Of a stretch of DNA of 64,000 bases, positions 1-7,877 are shown piece by piece. Source of the stretch: Empedobacter stercoris (GTDB lineage Bacteria; Bacteroidota; Bacteroidia; Flavobacteriales; Weeksellaceae); NCBI RefSeq assembly GCF_965137335.1, contig NZ_CBCRZD010000005.1, one strand, 5' to 3'. A program made the translations under genes and the position numbers. A model generated the notes under the pieces. The model searched no databases and had not been told where the DNA came from. It saw nothing but the letters and a program-made list of their open reading frames with translations. Position 1 is the first letter of the stretch. Each line of letters begins with the position of its first letter.

Positions 1-1
1 T

Positions 2-589
2 TTGGATCATTTTAAAGCATACGAATTTGCTATGAATAATTTAGATAAGCCTTTAACAGAAGATTTCATAAAGCAACTGCATTTTATTCTTACAGAACAT
101 ACTATTAATTATAGAACAAAAGGTAAACCTGGTGAATATACTACTACCGATATGGGAGCTGGAGATACTATTTTTGGAGATCATGAAGAAAACATAAAAC
201 TAGTACCAAAATTATTGGAGCAAACTCAAAATATCCTATCACAGAAACGAGAACATCCATTGGTTGTTAGTGCAAAATTTCATAAGTTCTTTATTTATTT
301 GCATCCTTTTAGAGATGGAAATGGTAGATTAGGAAGACTTCTTTCTAATTTTATCTTAGCAAAAACAAATAACCCATTGGTTATTATTTCTCAAGAAAAA
401 AAGAATATCTATATCGAAGCTTTAAAAAGTTCTCATAAACACAGAGACTTGACTCCTATTGTAAATTTCTTTTTCTCAACTTCAATGGAACGAATGAAAT
501 CAGAAATAAATCAAAAAAAAAATCTTACCGAGAATTTTTTCTTGAGATTTAACGATAATCAAGAATCTAAATTTGGTAGAAAAAGGTAA
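2..589 (+). CDS. Fic family protein, 5' end outside the window
   Basis: Fic-domain enzyme, a family that mostly transfers AMP from ATP to hydroxyl side chains of target proteins. The frame is open to the left edge, so the N-terminus is missing and no start can be chosen; 195 codons are visible. The core motif HPFRDGNGRLGR lies at visible residues 101-112, with the catalytic His, the acidic residue and the P-loop-like GNGR all present. About 70 residues follow, ending in a basic tail. No (S/T)xxxE(G/N) inhibitory helix is visible; it could lie in the missing part. The gene converges on the small-gene cassette and shares a bidirectional terminator with it. Family assignment is secure; the target is unknown. 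Confidence 0.9.
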   Translation: MDHFKAYEFAMNNLDKPLTEDFIKQLHFILTEHTINYRTKGKPGEYTTTDMGAGDTIFGDHEENIKLVPKLLEQTQNILSQKREHPLVVSAKFHKFFIYLHPFRDGNGRLGRLLSNFILAKTNNPLVIISQEKKNIYIEALKSSHKHRDLTPIVNFFFSTSMERMKSEINQKKNLTENFFLRFNDNQESKFGRKR

Positions 590-625
590 AAAAGAGGTAC
601 TCAAAAATGAGTACCTCTTTTTTTT
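588..625. terminator. Bidirectional intrinsic terminator
   Basis: A perfect 12-bp stem, AAAGAGGTACTC (591-602) and GAGTACCTCTTT (609-620), with a 6-base loop. A T-run follows on the + strand and an A-run precedes it, so it can end the fic transcript and the opposing cassette transcript. Confidence 0.9.
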
Positions 626-647
626 ATAAAACCAATTTCAGGAATTT

Positions 648-1175
648 TTATAATTTAATTTCTCCAGTCATTACAGCCTCTTGTAAATTAATTTCATATT
701 TCTTTTTATCAAAAGTAGCAATAATGAGATAGCCCTCTTCTTTAAATTCCCATTCTAAAACTTGCATCTTTTTTCCTGCAATTTTTTTAGCGTTTTTTGA
801 GATAGGTAAATCCTGTATTCTATCAATAGCATCGGCTCCATATTGAATTGCTGTCGCTTTATTCATTACATTTATTGCATCGGACATAACACCAATATTT
901 CCGCTTCCAATTCCTACAGCTGCCGCACCAGTTCCTGCTATACCTGCAATATCTCCTATTAGTTTAGCACTAAGACCTGATTTCTTTTGTTTTACAAAAA
1001 AGAAATCTTTCCCTGCAGGTAAATACACTTGAATATTTGATCCTTTTTTCACTGAAATAGAATCATTTATTAATAAATCAGTTTGGTTATTCTGTATTGA
1101 TGTTATTGCCATTTGGGCAGATAAAATACTTGTTGTAGAAAGTAAAAATACTCCTGCAATTAATAATTTTTTCAT
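648..1175 (-). CDS. Secreted protein of unknown function with a glycine-rich segment
   Basis: A 175-residue protein that I do not recognise. It starts with a clear Sec signal peptide (MKKLLIAGVFLLSTTSILSA, cleavage near residue 20). Residues about 75-100 are rich in Gly, Ala and Ile, resembling a glycine-zipper-type membrane segment. The C-terminal third looks like a small beta-rich domain. It is the last gene of a co-directional set of five small genes and lies 23 bp after the PH-domain gene. The signal peptide places it in the periplasm or envelope. An envelope protein at the end of a mobile-element cassette could be a cargo function, but nothing in the sequence says which. Confidence 0.7.
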   Translation of the reverse strand: MKKLLIAGVFLLSTTSILSAQMAITSIQNNQTDLLINDSISVKKGSNIQVYLPAGKDFFFVKQKKSGLSAKLIGDIAGIAGTGAAAVGIGSGNIGVMSDAINVMNKATAIQYGADAIDRIQDLPISKNAKKIAGKKMQVLEWEFKEEGYLIIATFDKKKYEINLQEAVMTGEIKL

Positions 1176-1198
1176 AAGTACAAATAATTTTAAGTTAG

Positions 1199-1660
1199 TT
1201 AACTATTGTTGTTTTCCAATAAATTTTTTCGAAATTCCATTGGATCTGCAATTTTATAATATGTAGTGAATTCGCCTGTTGTTATTGTTAATGTACCAAA
1301 TTTTAAAATTTTTCCCAAAAAACTTTGATATAAAGTTAATCCTTCTAATTTTTCTAAAGGTGTATCAATTGTGGATGTCGTGAAAATACCTTTTGAAATT
1401 GTAATATACTTATCTGTTATATAAATTAGGGTTCTTTTATGAAAATAAATTTTATAAATACCTTTTAGCATTAAAAATACAAAACACCAACCTATAATGC
1501 CAAATACACTCAGAGGTTCATTAAGAACGAAAGGAATTCCTAATGAACCTATTATTATCGAAACAATTGGCATGATATAAGAAATCCAATGAATCTTTGC
1601 TTGATATTTTATAGGAATATTATACTCCATTTTTTCGTTTTTTGTTAGTAGATTTTCCAT
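1199..1660 (-). CDS. Bacterial PH-domain (YdbS-like, DUF304) membrane protein
   Basis: A 153-residue protein with two adjacent membrane segments (about residues 26-46 and 51-70) followed by a bacterial PH domain containing the typical run YITDKYITISKGIF and then LEKLEGLTLYQS. This matches the bPH_2/YdbS family, whose biochemical role is poorly known. An alternative start is Met11 (MEYNIP). It lies in a tight same-strand row with small unknown genes, next to a phage-type replication module and a Fic gene. A membrane PH protein is an unusual passenger in such an element. Family assignment is good, function unknown. Confidence 0.75.
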   Translation of the reverse strand: MENLLTKNEKMEYNIPIKYQAKIHWISYIMPIVSIIIGSLGIPFVLNEPLSVFGIIGWCFVFLMLKGIYKIYFHKRTLIYITDKYITISKGIFTTSTIDTPLEKLEGLTLYQSFLGKILKFGTLTITTGEFTTYYKIADPMEFRKNLLENNNS

Positions 1661-1681
1661 AAATATAGTTTTTTTTGAGGA

Positions 1682-1945
1682 TTATTTTTTTCTTAAGAGA
1701 AAGAATAGGGACGTAAAAAAGAAAAAAGAACCTTGAAAAATATATTTTGACAAAGAGATAACGTCATTTTCCCAATTTTCATTTTTTCCATACATTAGAG
1801 CAGCTATAATTAAATATGAAAGTATTATACCTCCAAAAATAAACGATAAGTAATTTAAAGTAATAGGTATTGTTTTCTTCCAAATTTTAAGAATTTCATT
1901 ATTACTAATAATAATATTTCTCATTTTTAAAATTGCTTTTTCCAT
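1682..1945 (-). CDS. Small two-pass membrane protein, unknown function
   Basis: An 87-residue protein that I do not recognise. It has a charged, amphipathic N-terminal stretch, then two hydrophobic segments (about residues 28-52 and 66-83), and ends in a basic RKK. Met8 is an alternative start. It is 4 bp downstream of the 95-residue gene and 21 bp upstream of the PH-domain gene, so the three are probably co-transcribed. It could be a membrane partner of the PH-domain protein. Confidence 0.55.
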   Translation of the reverse strand: MEKAILKMRNIIISNNEILKIWKKTIPITLNYLSFIFGGIILSYLIIAALMYGKNENWENDVISLSKYIFQGSFFFFTSLFFLLRKK

Positions 1946-1949
1946 AGTA

Positions 1950-2237
1950 TTATTTATTTTGTATTTGTTTTATTTTATTCAGATTATATACATCAAACTT
2001 AAGAGGAATCCATAATTCCAAATATTTAAATTCCTTTATAAATGAAATTTTTCCTTTGTCAATTTCTAGTAACTTACCAAGCTTCTCAATGAAAGAGTTA
2101 ATTTCTGATAATAAAACACGCTGGTGTTCATCTCTAAAATGTAGAATAATTCTTCTACTTGTAATGTCGCAAGAAAAACCTTTAAGTTCTGTTTTTTCTA
2201 CAAGCAATATAAAACTACTTAATGTTTTGTCGTCCAT
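1950..2237 (-). CDS. Small soluble protein, unknown function
   Basis: A 95-residue protein that I do not recognise. It has no signal peptide or membrane segment, mixed charge, and alternating hydrophobic patterns that suggest an alpha/beta fold (for example RRIILHFRDEHQRVLLSEIN). It heads the tight part of the small-gene cassette; the gap to the next gene is only 4 bp. An overlapping open frame on the other strand is not credible because the cassette is continuous on the minus strand. Confidence 0.55.
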   Translation of the reverse strand: MDDKTLSSFILLVEKTELKGFSCDITSRRIILHFRDEHQRVLLSEINSFIEKLGKLLEIDKGKISFIKEFKYLELWIPLKFDVYNLNKIKQIQNK

Positions 2238-2266
2238 AAATTTGATCTATATGTGTTAGGAATTTA

Positions 2267-2428
2267 TTATATAATTTCAGCAGTTTTTAATACTCCGCTA
2301 GTTATATAATGAGTTTCAATAAAACACATTTTAAAAAATGAGAATTTTTTGGTCATTACAGTATCTTCATTTAATTTTATTGCGTTTAGTGTTCTGTTAC
2401 CGATTTTAATTTTTACTTTTGTATTCAT
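2267..2428 (-). CDS. Very small basic protein (53 aa), unknown function
   Basis: A short open frame starting with ATG at 2428-2426 (MNTKVKIKIGNRTLNAIKLN...) and ending at TAA 2269-2267. It is same-strand with, and 29 bp upstream of, the 95-residue gene, and it lies just after the dnaB-like gene. The first half has a beta-strand-like alternation. There is no purine-rich ribosome site, but leaders in this phylum are usually A-rich, as here. Real coding is plausible rather than proven. Confidence 0.4.
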   Translation of the reverse strand: MNTKVKIKIGNRTLNAIKLNEDTVMTKKFSFFKMCFIETHYITSGVLKTAEII

Positions 2429-2463
2429 ATTTACATTGATTTTTTTATTAGATTAATGTTTTT

Positions 2464-2497
2464 AAGGGCTTGGTGTTCGACTATTAAGCCCTTTTTT
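2464..2497 (+). other. Stem-loop between the helicase gene and the small-gene cassette
   Basis: AAGGGCTT (2464-2471) pairs with AAGCCCTT (2486-2493) around a 14-base loop. A T-run follows only on the + strand, although the neighbouring genes are on the minus strand. It would therefore stop transcription running against the replication operon, or act as a processing hairpin within it. Confidence 0.5.
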
Positions 2498-2501
2498 CTT
2501 A

Positions 2502-3815
2502 TTACAAATTCATAAATCTTGATGTAGGTAGATCTACTTGGTGTCGTGCTGACAAAAGCCCTCCTTGACGATTTTTTTGAATAATGATTTCGATTTCGTT
2601 TTCAGTTGGTTTATTATCATATTCATTATCCCAATATTCTATACCATAATATTCTGGTCGGAAGAGAAATATTACTTCATCTGCGTCTTGTTCGATTGAT
2701 CCAGAATCTCTCAAATCTGATAGCATAGGTCTTTTATCTATCCTATTTTCTACATTTCTAGAAAGTTGGGATAAAGCTATTACTGGAATGTTCAATTCTT
2801 TTGCTATTGCTTTTAAACCTCTTGAAATATGACCTATTTCTTGTTCTCTATTATTTTGTTTATCAGACGTTATTAGTTGTAAATAGTCGATAAATATTAT
2901 ATCTATATTGTGTCTTAATTTTAAGATTTTTGCTTTTACTTGCAAGTCATGAATTGATATTGATGGAGTATCGTCTATATGGATATTCAATGAATTGAGT
3001 ATATCTTTATCTTCATAAAATTTATTCCACTCCTCTTCGTTCATTCCTTTACGAAGTATTGAATAGTTTGGAATTCCAGTATAATTGGTGATAATTCTAC
3101 CTGCTATTTGTTCAGCTGACATTTCTAATGAAAATACTCCTGCTGATAATCCTTGTTCTGTTACATCCACTATTTGATGTACCATAAATGCAGTTTTTCC
3201 CATACCTGGTCTTCCAGCAACAATTGTTAAGTCAGATTTTTGCCAACCACCAATTACTTTATTAATAATGTCCAATTTATTGGGAATTCCAGTTCTTTCA
3301 CCTTTACCAATTTTAATAGTTTTTTCCTGGACCATTTCAACCAACGAACTGAAAGATTTATTTTGCTGATTATCATTAACAAACCTATCGATGAATAAGT
3401 TTTCAAATGCAAGAAAAGCTTTATCACGAATTGAAAAAATATCTTGAGTTGGAGTATTTGCAAAATTTATCAGACGAGAAAATGTATTAATGAAATCTCT
3501 TTTAATACATAATTCGACTAATATCATGATGTAATTTTCTATATGAGCAGATGAAGAAAATAGTGTAGTTAATTCAACCATGTATGATGATAATTGTTTC
3601 ATACCTATCTTTTCTGATTCAACAGATAGAATGATCAAATCAATTTTTTCATTTTTTTTGAAACGGTTTAAAATTAACTCAAAGATCATTTGGTTTGTAT
3701 TATCATAGAATAGATTGACACTCAGTTTTGATATAAATTGAGCAATTAAATTAGGTTCAACTATTAATATACCTAAAACTATTTTTTCTATTTCTAAATC
3801 GTAATTTTTACTCAT
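2502..3815 (-). CDS. DnaB-like replicative DNA helicase
   Basis: A 437-residue hexameric helicase of the DnaB family, which unwinds DNA ahead of the fork. Residues about 6-110 match the DnaB N-terminal domain. The RecA-like C-terminal domain has Walker A GRPGMGKT (201-208), Walker B IIFIDYLQL (about 306-314), and the later motifs LSQLSRNVE and RDSGSIEQDAD. It is somewhat shorter than typical chromosomal DnaB. It sits directly after a helix-turn-helix replication protein (2-bp gap) in a phage-type early operon, so it most likely serves replication of the mobile element rather than the chromosome. Confidence 0.93.
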   Translation of the reverse strand: MSKNYDLEIEKIVLGILIVEPNLIAQFISKLSVNLFYDNTNQMIFELILNRFKKNEKIDLIILSVESEKIGMKQLSSYMVELTTLFSSSAHIENYIMILVELCIKRDFINTFSRLINFANTPTQDIFSIRDKAFLAFENLFIDRFVNDNQQNKSFSSLVEMVQEKTIKIGKGERTGIPNKLDIINKVIGGWQKSDLTIVAGRPGMGKTAFMVHQIVDVTEQGLSAGVFSLEMSAEQIAGRIITNYTGIPNYSILRKGMNEEEWNKFYEDKDILNSLNIHIDDTPSISIHDLQVKAKILKLRHNIDIIFIDYLQLITSDKQNNREQEIGHISRGLKAIAKELNIPVIALSQLSRNVENRIDKRPMLSDLRDSGSIEQDADEVIFLFRPEYYGIEYWDNEYDNKPTENEIEIIIQKNRQGGLLSARHQVDLPTSRFMNL

Positions 3816-3817
3816 GA

Positions 3818-4486
3818 CTATTCATTATAAGTTGATTTTGGTCTGTTTATTGTTGGTATTTCCTTTGGATTCATATTGCCTTTCGGTGCTTGGATCAAAT
3901 ATGGTAGCGTACTTTTTAATGTACTTCTCCAATTTGTAATTGGACGATCATAACCATTTTTCCAATTATTTTCTATCCAACTATCGTATTTACCCTCTAT
4001 TTTTGAATTTAGTTCAGGGGAATAGTTTTTTAATGTTTTGGCAAATTCTAAAAATTCTTCAACTGAAGGAATATTAGGATTATTTATCAGTTCTTTGGGA
4101 GAAAGTATTATATCTTTTTTAGGTTCTGCAACAGAAATTTTTATAGGCTTTTCTTCCTCGGTGATTGGAGGAGGAAAATATTTTACGGTTTTTTTAACAA
4201 TTTCTGGAGTTGAATAATCAGTGATTATTTTGTAAAAACAAGGTACACCTGTTTTTGATTGGTAATGAATTAATCCTAAATTTCTTAACTTATCTTTTGT
4301 CGCCTTTATTGTATTTCTTGATAGTTTTAGTTCTTGACTCAATTCTATATCAGAAATTGTAAAGTTTCCAGAGTTATTTGCTATATATTTATCTAATAAA
4401 CGAAAATAGAATGCGATTGCTGTAGCTCCCAAAGAATCTTTTTCATTGTATTGCCAAAATTTTTGTATTAATTCAGAATAATTCAT
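3818..4486 (-). CDS. Helix-turn-helix replication-type protein of the element
   Basis: A 222-residue protein. Residues about 1-85 form a winged helix-turn-helix (DIELSQELKLSRNTIKATKD), followed by a proline/lysine-rich linker. The C-terminal part contains the run SWIENNWKNGYDRPITNWRS, typical of phage and plasmid replication-initiation proteins of the DnaD/O-protein type that load a helicase. Its start overlaps the end of the upstream DUF3853-like gene by 4 bp, and the helicase gene follows after 2 bp; this O-P-like order supports an initiator/loader role. The exact family is not certain. Confidence 0.7.
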   Translation of the reverse strand: MNYSELIQKFWQYNEKDSLGATAIAFYFRLLDKYIANNSGNFTISDIELSQELKLSRNTIKATKDKLRNLGLIHYQSKTGVPCFYKIITDYSTPEIVKKTVKYFPPPITEEEKPIKISVAEPKKDIILSPKELINNPNIPSVEEFLEFAKTLKNYSPELNSKIEGKYDSWIENNWKNGYDRPITNWRSTLKSTLPYLIQAPKGNMNPKEIPTINRPKSTYNE

Positions 4487-4734
4487 TTGTTACCAAATAA
4501 TTTCAAAGCCTTATCTTTATCTATTACGATGATTTTCCCATTTTGAGAAATTGCATCATCTAAAATGCCAGATTGTTTTATAACACTTGCTTTTGTTCTA
4601 GAGCATCCTAATATTTTAGCTAATCCTTTTAATCCATACACGTATTCTTTTTTTGTTGGCAAATTGTTTGTTAAATCTAAAAATTCTCCAACAGTCAGTT
4701 CTGAGATTAATTTATTTCTATCAATATTTATCAT
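4483..4734 (-). CDS. DUF3853-like small DNA-binding protein, copy B
   Basis: An 83-residue protein. A longer open frame exists, but Met at 4734 (MINIDRNKLISEL) aligns with the start of the neighbouring paralogue and sits 1 bp after its stop codon. It has a TVGEF motif and a helix-turn-helix-like segment YVYGLKGLAKILGCSRTKAS, then a conserved tail with QNGK and IDKDKAL. This matches the DUF3853 family of small excisionase-like proteins common in Bacteroidota mobile elements. It overlaps the replication gene by 4 bp, so translation is probably coupled. Confidence 0.7.
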   Translation of the reverse strand: MINIDRNKLISELTVGEFLDLTNNLPTKKEYVYGLKGLAKILGCSRTKASVIKQSGILDDAISQNGKIIVIDKDKALKLFGNK

Positions 4735-4735
4735 T

Positions 4736-5026
4736 TTATTTAGTATTATTATTAAACAATTCCAATGCTTTTTTCTTATCAATAATAATTTTTCTGCCAT
4801 TTTGAATAATTGCAGAATCAAATAATCCTGTGCTCTTTAATCTCGATGCATGTGTTTTGGAACAGCCTAATATTTTAGCTAGTCCGTTTAATCCATATAC
4901 ATATTCTATTGTTTCATCAGAAATGTTTTCTTCTGTAATAATAGGCTTACTAATAGAACTAAGTAATTCTTTCAATTCACCAACTGTTAATTGCCAAATA
5001 GGTGTATTAGGGTTCATCCAATCCAT
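4736..5026 (-). CDS. DUF3853-like small DNA-binding protein, copy A
   Basis: A 96-residue protein that shares the whole C-terminal two-thirds with the next gene: YVYGLNGLAKILGCSKTHAS, then GLFDSAIIQNGRKIIIDKKK. The N-terminus holds the family motif WQLTVGELKELL. Two adjacent copies point to a local duplication. In this position (after an antirepressor gene, before replication genes) a role in control of excision or early transcription is likely. Family assignment is from memory of the conserved pattern. Confidence 0.75.
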   Translation of the reverse strand: MDWMNPNTPIWQLTVGELKELLSSISKPIITEENISDETIEYVYGLNGLAKILGCSKTHASRLKSTGLFDSAIIQNGRKIIIDKKKALELFNNNTK

Positions 5027-5030
5027 CGTA

Positions 5031-5615
5031 TCAGCTTTTTAAATTATCAATCATAAATTGTACACCTTCCTCTAATGATCTTTTATTCATCATGGCTTTG
5101 TCATAAAGTATTTTAACAATATTAGGATGAAAGGTTGTGCAGTTCATCACGTGCCGTACTTTATAGCGAGGTATATCGTTGTCTTTACATAAATTAGTAA
5201 TATCACTACGAAATAAGTTGGCTTTTATTAAAACCATTAACTCTTGATATAATTGATGTTTTTTCCTGTATATAGTAATTACATTGGTCTCTAAATCAGA
5301 CTGCTCTCTCAATCGTTTTTCACATGCTATAAAGTAACGTCTAGCTTGACGCCCTTTTTCATTGCGTTCTACCATTGCCAGTTCTTTAGCCATATCCATA
5401 GTTAAGGCATATTCTTTCGTAGGACGACCTCCTTTGGAGTTTTTAATAATTTTATTAAAAACCTCAAAGTCTTCATTTTCAATAAAATTGTACTCATTAA
5501 TTCGGTTTTGTATCCAATTTCCGAACTGTTGCTTACTTTCTAAAAAAGAATGTAATTCTCTTGCAGACACAGACGAATTTCCATTTTCTACTGTTATTTT
5601 AATAAGCTCACCCAT
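5031..5615 (-). CDS. AntA/AntB-type antirepressor
   Basis: A 194-residue protein. Residues about 10-100 match the AntA/AntB antirepressor domain of phages: SVSARELHSFLESKQQFGNW, then EYALTMDMAKELAMVERNEK and the closing GRQARRYFIACEKRL. The C-terminal 90 residues form a less conserved domain. Such proteins counteract a CI-like repressor and favour the lytic or excised state. The gene is 4 bp upstream of the DUF3853 pair and is the second gene of the operon divergent from the repressor, which fits this role. Confidence 0.88.
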   Translation of the reverse strand: MGELIKITVENGNSSVSARELHSFLESKQQFGNWIQNRINEYNFIENEDFEVFNKIIKNSKGGRPTKEYALTMDMAKELAMVERNEKGRQARRYFIACEKRLREQSDLETNVITIYRKKHQLYQELMVLIKANLFRSDITNLCKDNDIPRYKVRHVMNCTTFHPNIVKILYDKAMMNKRSLEEGVQFMIDNLKS

Positions 5616-5628
5616 AATGTGTATGTTT

Positions 5629-5841
5629 TTAATTCTCTAAATTTTCCATTTTAGCAAGAATAACCCTAACCCCTTGTGCTTGCAAACCATATTTTTCTCC
5701 AATTGCTCGCCATATTGCCCATTTAGTGGCTCCTTCTGGAAGATTTTCAAGAATATCTTTGTACTCTTGATATATCTTTTCATTTCTTTCATCCTTTTGC
5801 TTTTGCAAAGGAGTTCGTAAATCAATCTGTTTTTCACTCAT
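5629..5841 (-). CDS. Small helix-turn-helix-like early protein, unknown function
   Basis: A 70-residue protein from MSEKQIDLRTPLQ; an upstream Met gives 75 residues (to 5856). It is charged and mostly helical, and the C-terminal half (TKWAIWRAIGEKYGLQAQGVRVIL) looks like a DNA-binding helix-turn-helix. It is the first gene on the minus side of the divergent control region, so it occupies the Cro-like position. A Cro-like role is an inference from position. Confidence 0.5.
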   Translation of the reverse strand: MSEKQIDLRTPLQKQKDERNEKIYQEYKDILENLPEGATKWAIWRAIGEKYGLQAQGVRVILAKMENLEN

Positions 5842-5856
5842 GACTATAAATTCCAT

Positions 5857-5946
5857 TTTTTCATTAACTTTGTGTAAATCGTTGTTTTATATATTGTTTA
5901 AATCGTAATACAAAAATAGAGAATAATTTCTGTATTTAACAAACTT
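5857..5946. promoter_or_regulatory. Divergent operator/promoter region of the prophage-like switch
   Basis: The 90 bp between the repressor gene and the early operon hold an inverted repeat, AATACAAAAAT (5907-5917) and ATTTCTGTATT (5926-5936), matching at 10 of 11 positions with an 8-bp spacer. They also hold a direct repeat GTnTAAATCGT at 5872-5882 and 5896-5906 (24 bp apart). These are good candidates for repressor sites. Confidence 0.55.
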
Positions 5947-6381
5947 ATGGAGAATAAATTATCTAATATAAAAGAAAGAATTTTGTATTTAGCTGAGAAT
6001 GTAGAAGTTAATAAGCAGGAATTTTTTAAAAAAATTGATATCACCTATGGTAATTTTACAGGGGATAAGAAAAAAAGACCTGTAAATTCAGATGCGATAG
6101 AGAATATTTTACTTAAATATCCTCAAACTAATCCTTGGTGGTTGATTACAGGAAGAGGTGAGATGCTTACAAGTAATAACCAAAATATTACCAATAATGG
6201 AGATAGTAATAAAAATATTGGAAGTAATATCAATGGGAATAATGGAAATATAACGATTTCTCATAATGATATGATAGACTTGAAAAAAGAACTCACAGAG
6301 CGTTTAAAGGTTTGTCAAGAACAGCTTTCCGAGAGTCAAGCACAAACAACAACACTTTTAGAAATTCTCAAAAAAAAATAA
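5947..6381 (+). CDS. CI-like phage repressor (helix-turn-helix)
   Basis: A 144-residue protein. The N-terminal 70 residues fit the small phage repressor type of Bacteroidota (KERILYLAENVEVNKQEFFK, then YPQTNPWWLITGRGEML, the classic end of the DNA-binding domain). A low-complexity Asn/Gly stretch follows (about residues 75-110), then a C-terminal coiled coil (DLKKELTERLKVCQEQL). No LexA-type peptidase domain is present, so inactivation would need an antirepressor, and an AntA gene is indeed encoded divergently. It is followed by the integrase gene after 54 bp. Confidence 0.8.
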   Translation: MENKLSNIKERILYLAENVEVNKQEFFKKIDITYGNFTGDKKKRPVNSDAIENILLKYPQTNPWWLITGRGEMLTSNNQNITNNGDSNKNIGSNINGNNGNITISHNDMIDLKKELTERLKVCQEQLSESQAQTTTLLEILKKK

Positions 6382-6435
6382 CGATAAATAAAAGTGTAAG
6401 TCAAATAGATCAATTAGAAATTAAAGTATATAAAA

Positions 6436-7698
6436 TTGTCGATTAAATACCACGCACAATTTCTCTTAGATAAAGAAAAAGATAGTCCTACTGCAAAGCT
6501 TCGTTACAGAATAAAGTGGGGTTCTAATATTCTGGCTTTTAGCCTTGGGTACAGAATAGAAGTTACAAAATGGAGTAAAGAAACTCAACGCTGTAAAATA
6601 AATACAACACATGGAGCCAAAAAGATACCTGCTAGTGTTATAAATAAAAAGATACAACAGTATGAAGAAGCTTGTGAAAGAGTTTTTAATAAGTTTTATC
6701 AAGAAAATAATATTCCAGAAATTGCACAGTTTCGTAGCCAATTTAATTCAGAAATAGGTAAAGATGATAAGGGTAAAATTGAATTATCGTTTTTTGAAAT
6801 TTTTGATAAATTTACACAAGAAGAAGAGAAAGTCAGTCAGTGGACTAAAGCAACAATTCAAAAATGGGCAACAATTAGAAATCATTTATATAACTTTAAT
6901 GATCAATTAAATTTTTCTTTTTTTGATGAAAAAGGATTGATAGAATATCAATTTCATTTACAAGAAAACTTGAAATTTAAAAATTCTACGATTATAAAGC
7001 ATTTTTCTTTCATTAGATGGTTTTTAAAATGGTCCGAAAGAAAAGAGTATCATCAAAATGATTATTATAAATTTTTTAAACCTAAGCTAAAAACTACACA
7101 AAAGAAAATAATTTTTCTTACACAGGTTGAATTACAAAAGTTTCGAAATTATGAAATTCCACAAGATAAAAAACATCTTGAGAAAATTCGAGATGTATTC
7201 TTGTTCCAATGTTTTACAGGTTTGCGTTACTCAGATGCTGCATCGCTTAAAAAATCTGATGTTAAAGAAAATACAATTGAAATTACGACACAAAAAACTG
7301 CTGATAATTTAATAATTGAATTAAATAATTATAGTAAAGCTATTTTGGATAAGTATAAAAATATTCTATTAGAAGATAATAAAGCTCTTCCTGTAATATC
7401 TAATCAAAAAATGAATGAATATCTACAAGAGCTTGCTGAGCTTGCAGAAATAAATGAACCTATTACCCAAACTTATTATGAAGGTAATAAAAGAGTAGAT
7501 CAAGTTTCTCCTAAATATGCTTTATTAGGAACTCATGCTGGTAGAAGAACATTTATTTGTAATGCATTATCATTAGGAATCCCTCCTCAGGTTGTGATGA
7601 AATGGACTGGTCATAGTGATTACAAAGCAATGAAACCATACATAGATATTGCCGATGAAATTAAGGTTAACGCTATGGAAAAATTTAATTTATTATAG
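6436..7698 (+). CDS. Tyrosine-type integrase of the ssrA element
   Basis: A 420-residue site-specific recombinase that cuts and rejoins DNA at att sites. It has an arm-binding N-terminus, a SAM-like core-binding domain (about 118-215), then the catalytic domain with Arg264 (GLRYSD), HxxR at 367-370 (THAGRR), His393 (GHSD) and Tyr402. The frame has a stop just upstream (6415-6417) and no ATG before the conserved N-terminus, so a TTG start at 6436 is likely. It is the last gene before the ssrA-derived att site, the usual place for an integrase. Confidence 0.93.
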   Translation: MSIKYHAQFLLDKEKDSPTAKLRYRIKWGSNILAFSLGYRIEVTKWSKETQRCKINTTHGAKKIPASVINKKIQQYEEACERVFNKFYQENNIPEIAQFRSQFNSEIGKDDKGKIELSFFEIFDKFTQEEEKVSQWTKATIQKWATIRNHLYNFNDQLNFSFFDEKGLIEYQFHLQENLKFKNSTIIKHFSFIRWFLKWSERKEYHQNDYYKFFKPKLKTTQKKIIFLTQVELQKFRNYEIPQDKKHLEKIRDVFLFQCFTGLRYSDAASLKKSDVKENTIEITTQKTADNLIIELNNYSKAILDKYKNILLEDNKALPVISNQKMNEYLQELAELAEINEPITQTYYEGNKRVDQVSPKYALLGTHAGRRTFICNALSLGIPPQVVMKWTGHSDYKAMKPYIDIADEIKVNAMEKFNLL

Positions 7699-7838
7699 TC
7701 CCTACTATATGAAATCAGGGACTAAAAAGGTGTTAGTCTATAAGTATTTATGATACTATATTATATTTACCATTCAATTAAATGTTTCATTATTAGATAA
7801 ATGTGTATTTATTGTACGTTATGTTGTTTTAAAATAAA

Positions 7839-7853
7839 TCCCGCCAGCTCCAC
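7839..7853 (+). other. Attachment-site remnant matching the tmRNA (ssrA) 3' end
   Basis: TCCCGCCAGCTCCAC corresponds to the end of the T-arm and acceptor strand of tmRNA (for example ...TCCCGCCAGCTCCACCA in E. coli). Only this short 3' piece is present; the rest of a tmRNA is not upstream. It lies 140 bp after the integrase gene and is followed by a terminator, as expected for the att copy distal to the intact gene. Confidence 0.7.
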
Positions 7854-7877
7854 TTTTTTAACAGCAATTAGCGGTTA

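Noticed and set aside
2502..3815. Helicase gene as the chromosomal dnaB
   Set aside because: Its place in a phage-type operon with antirepressor, DUF3853-like and initiator genes and its short length point to an element-borne copy.
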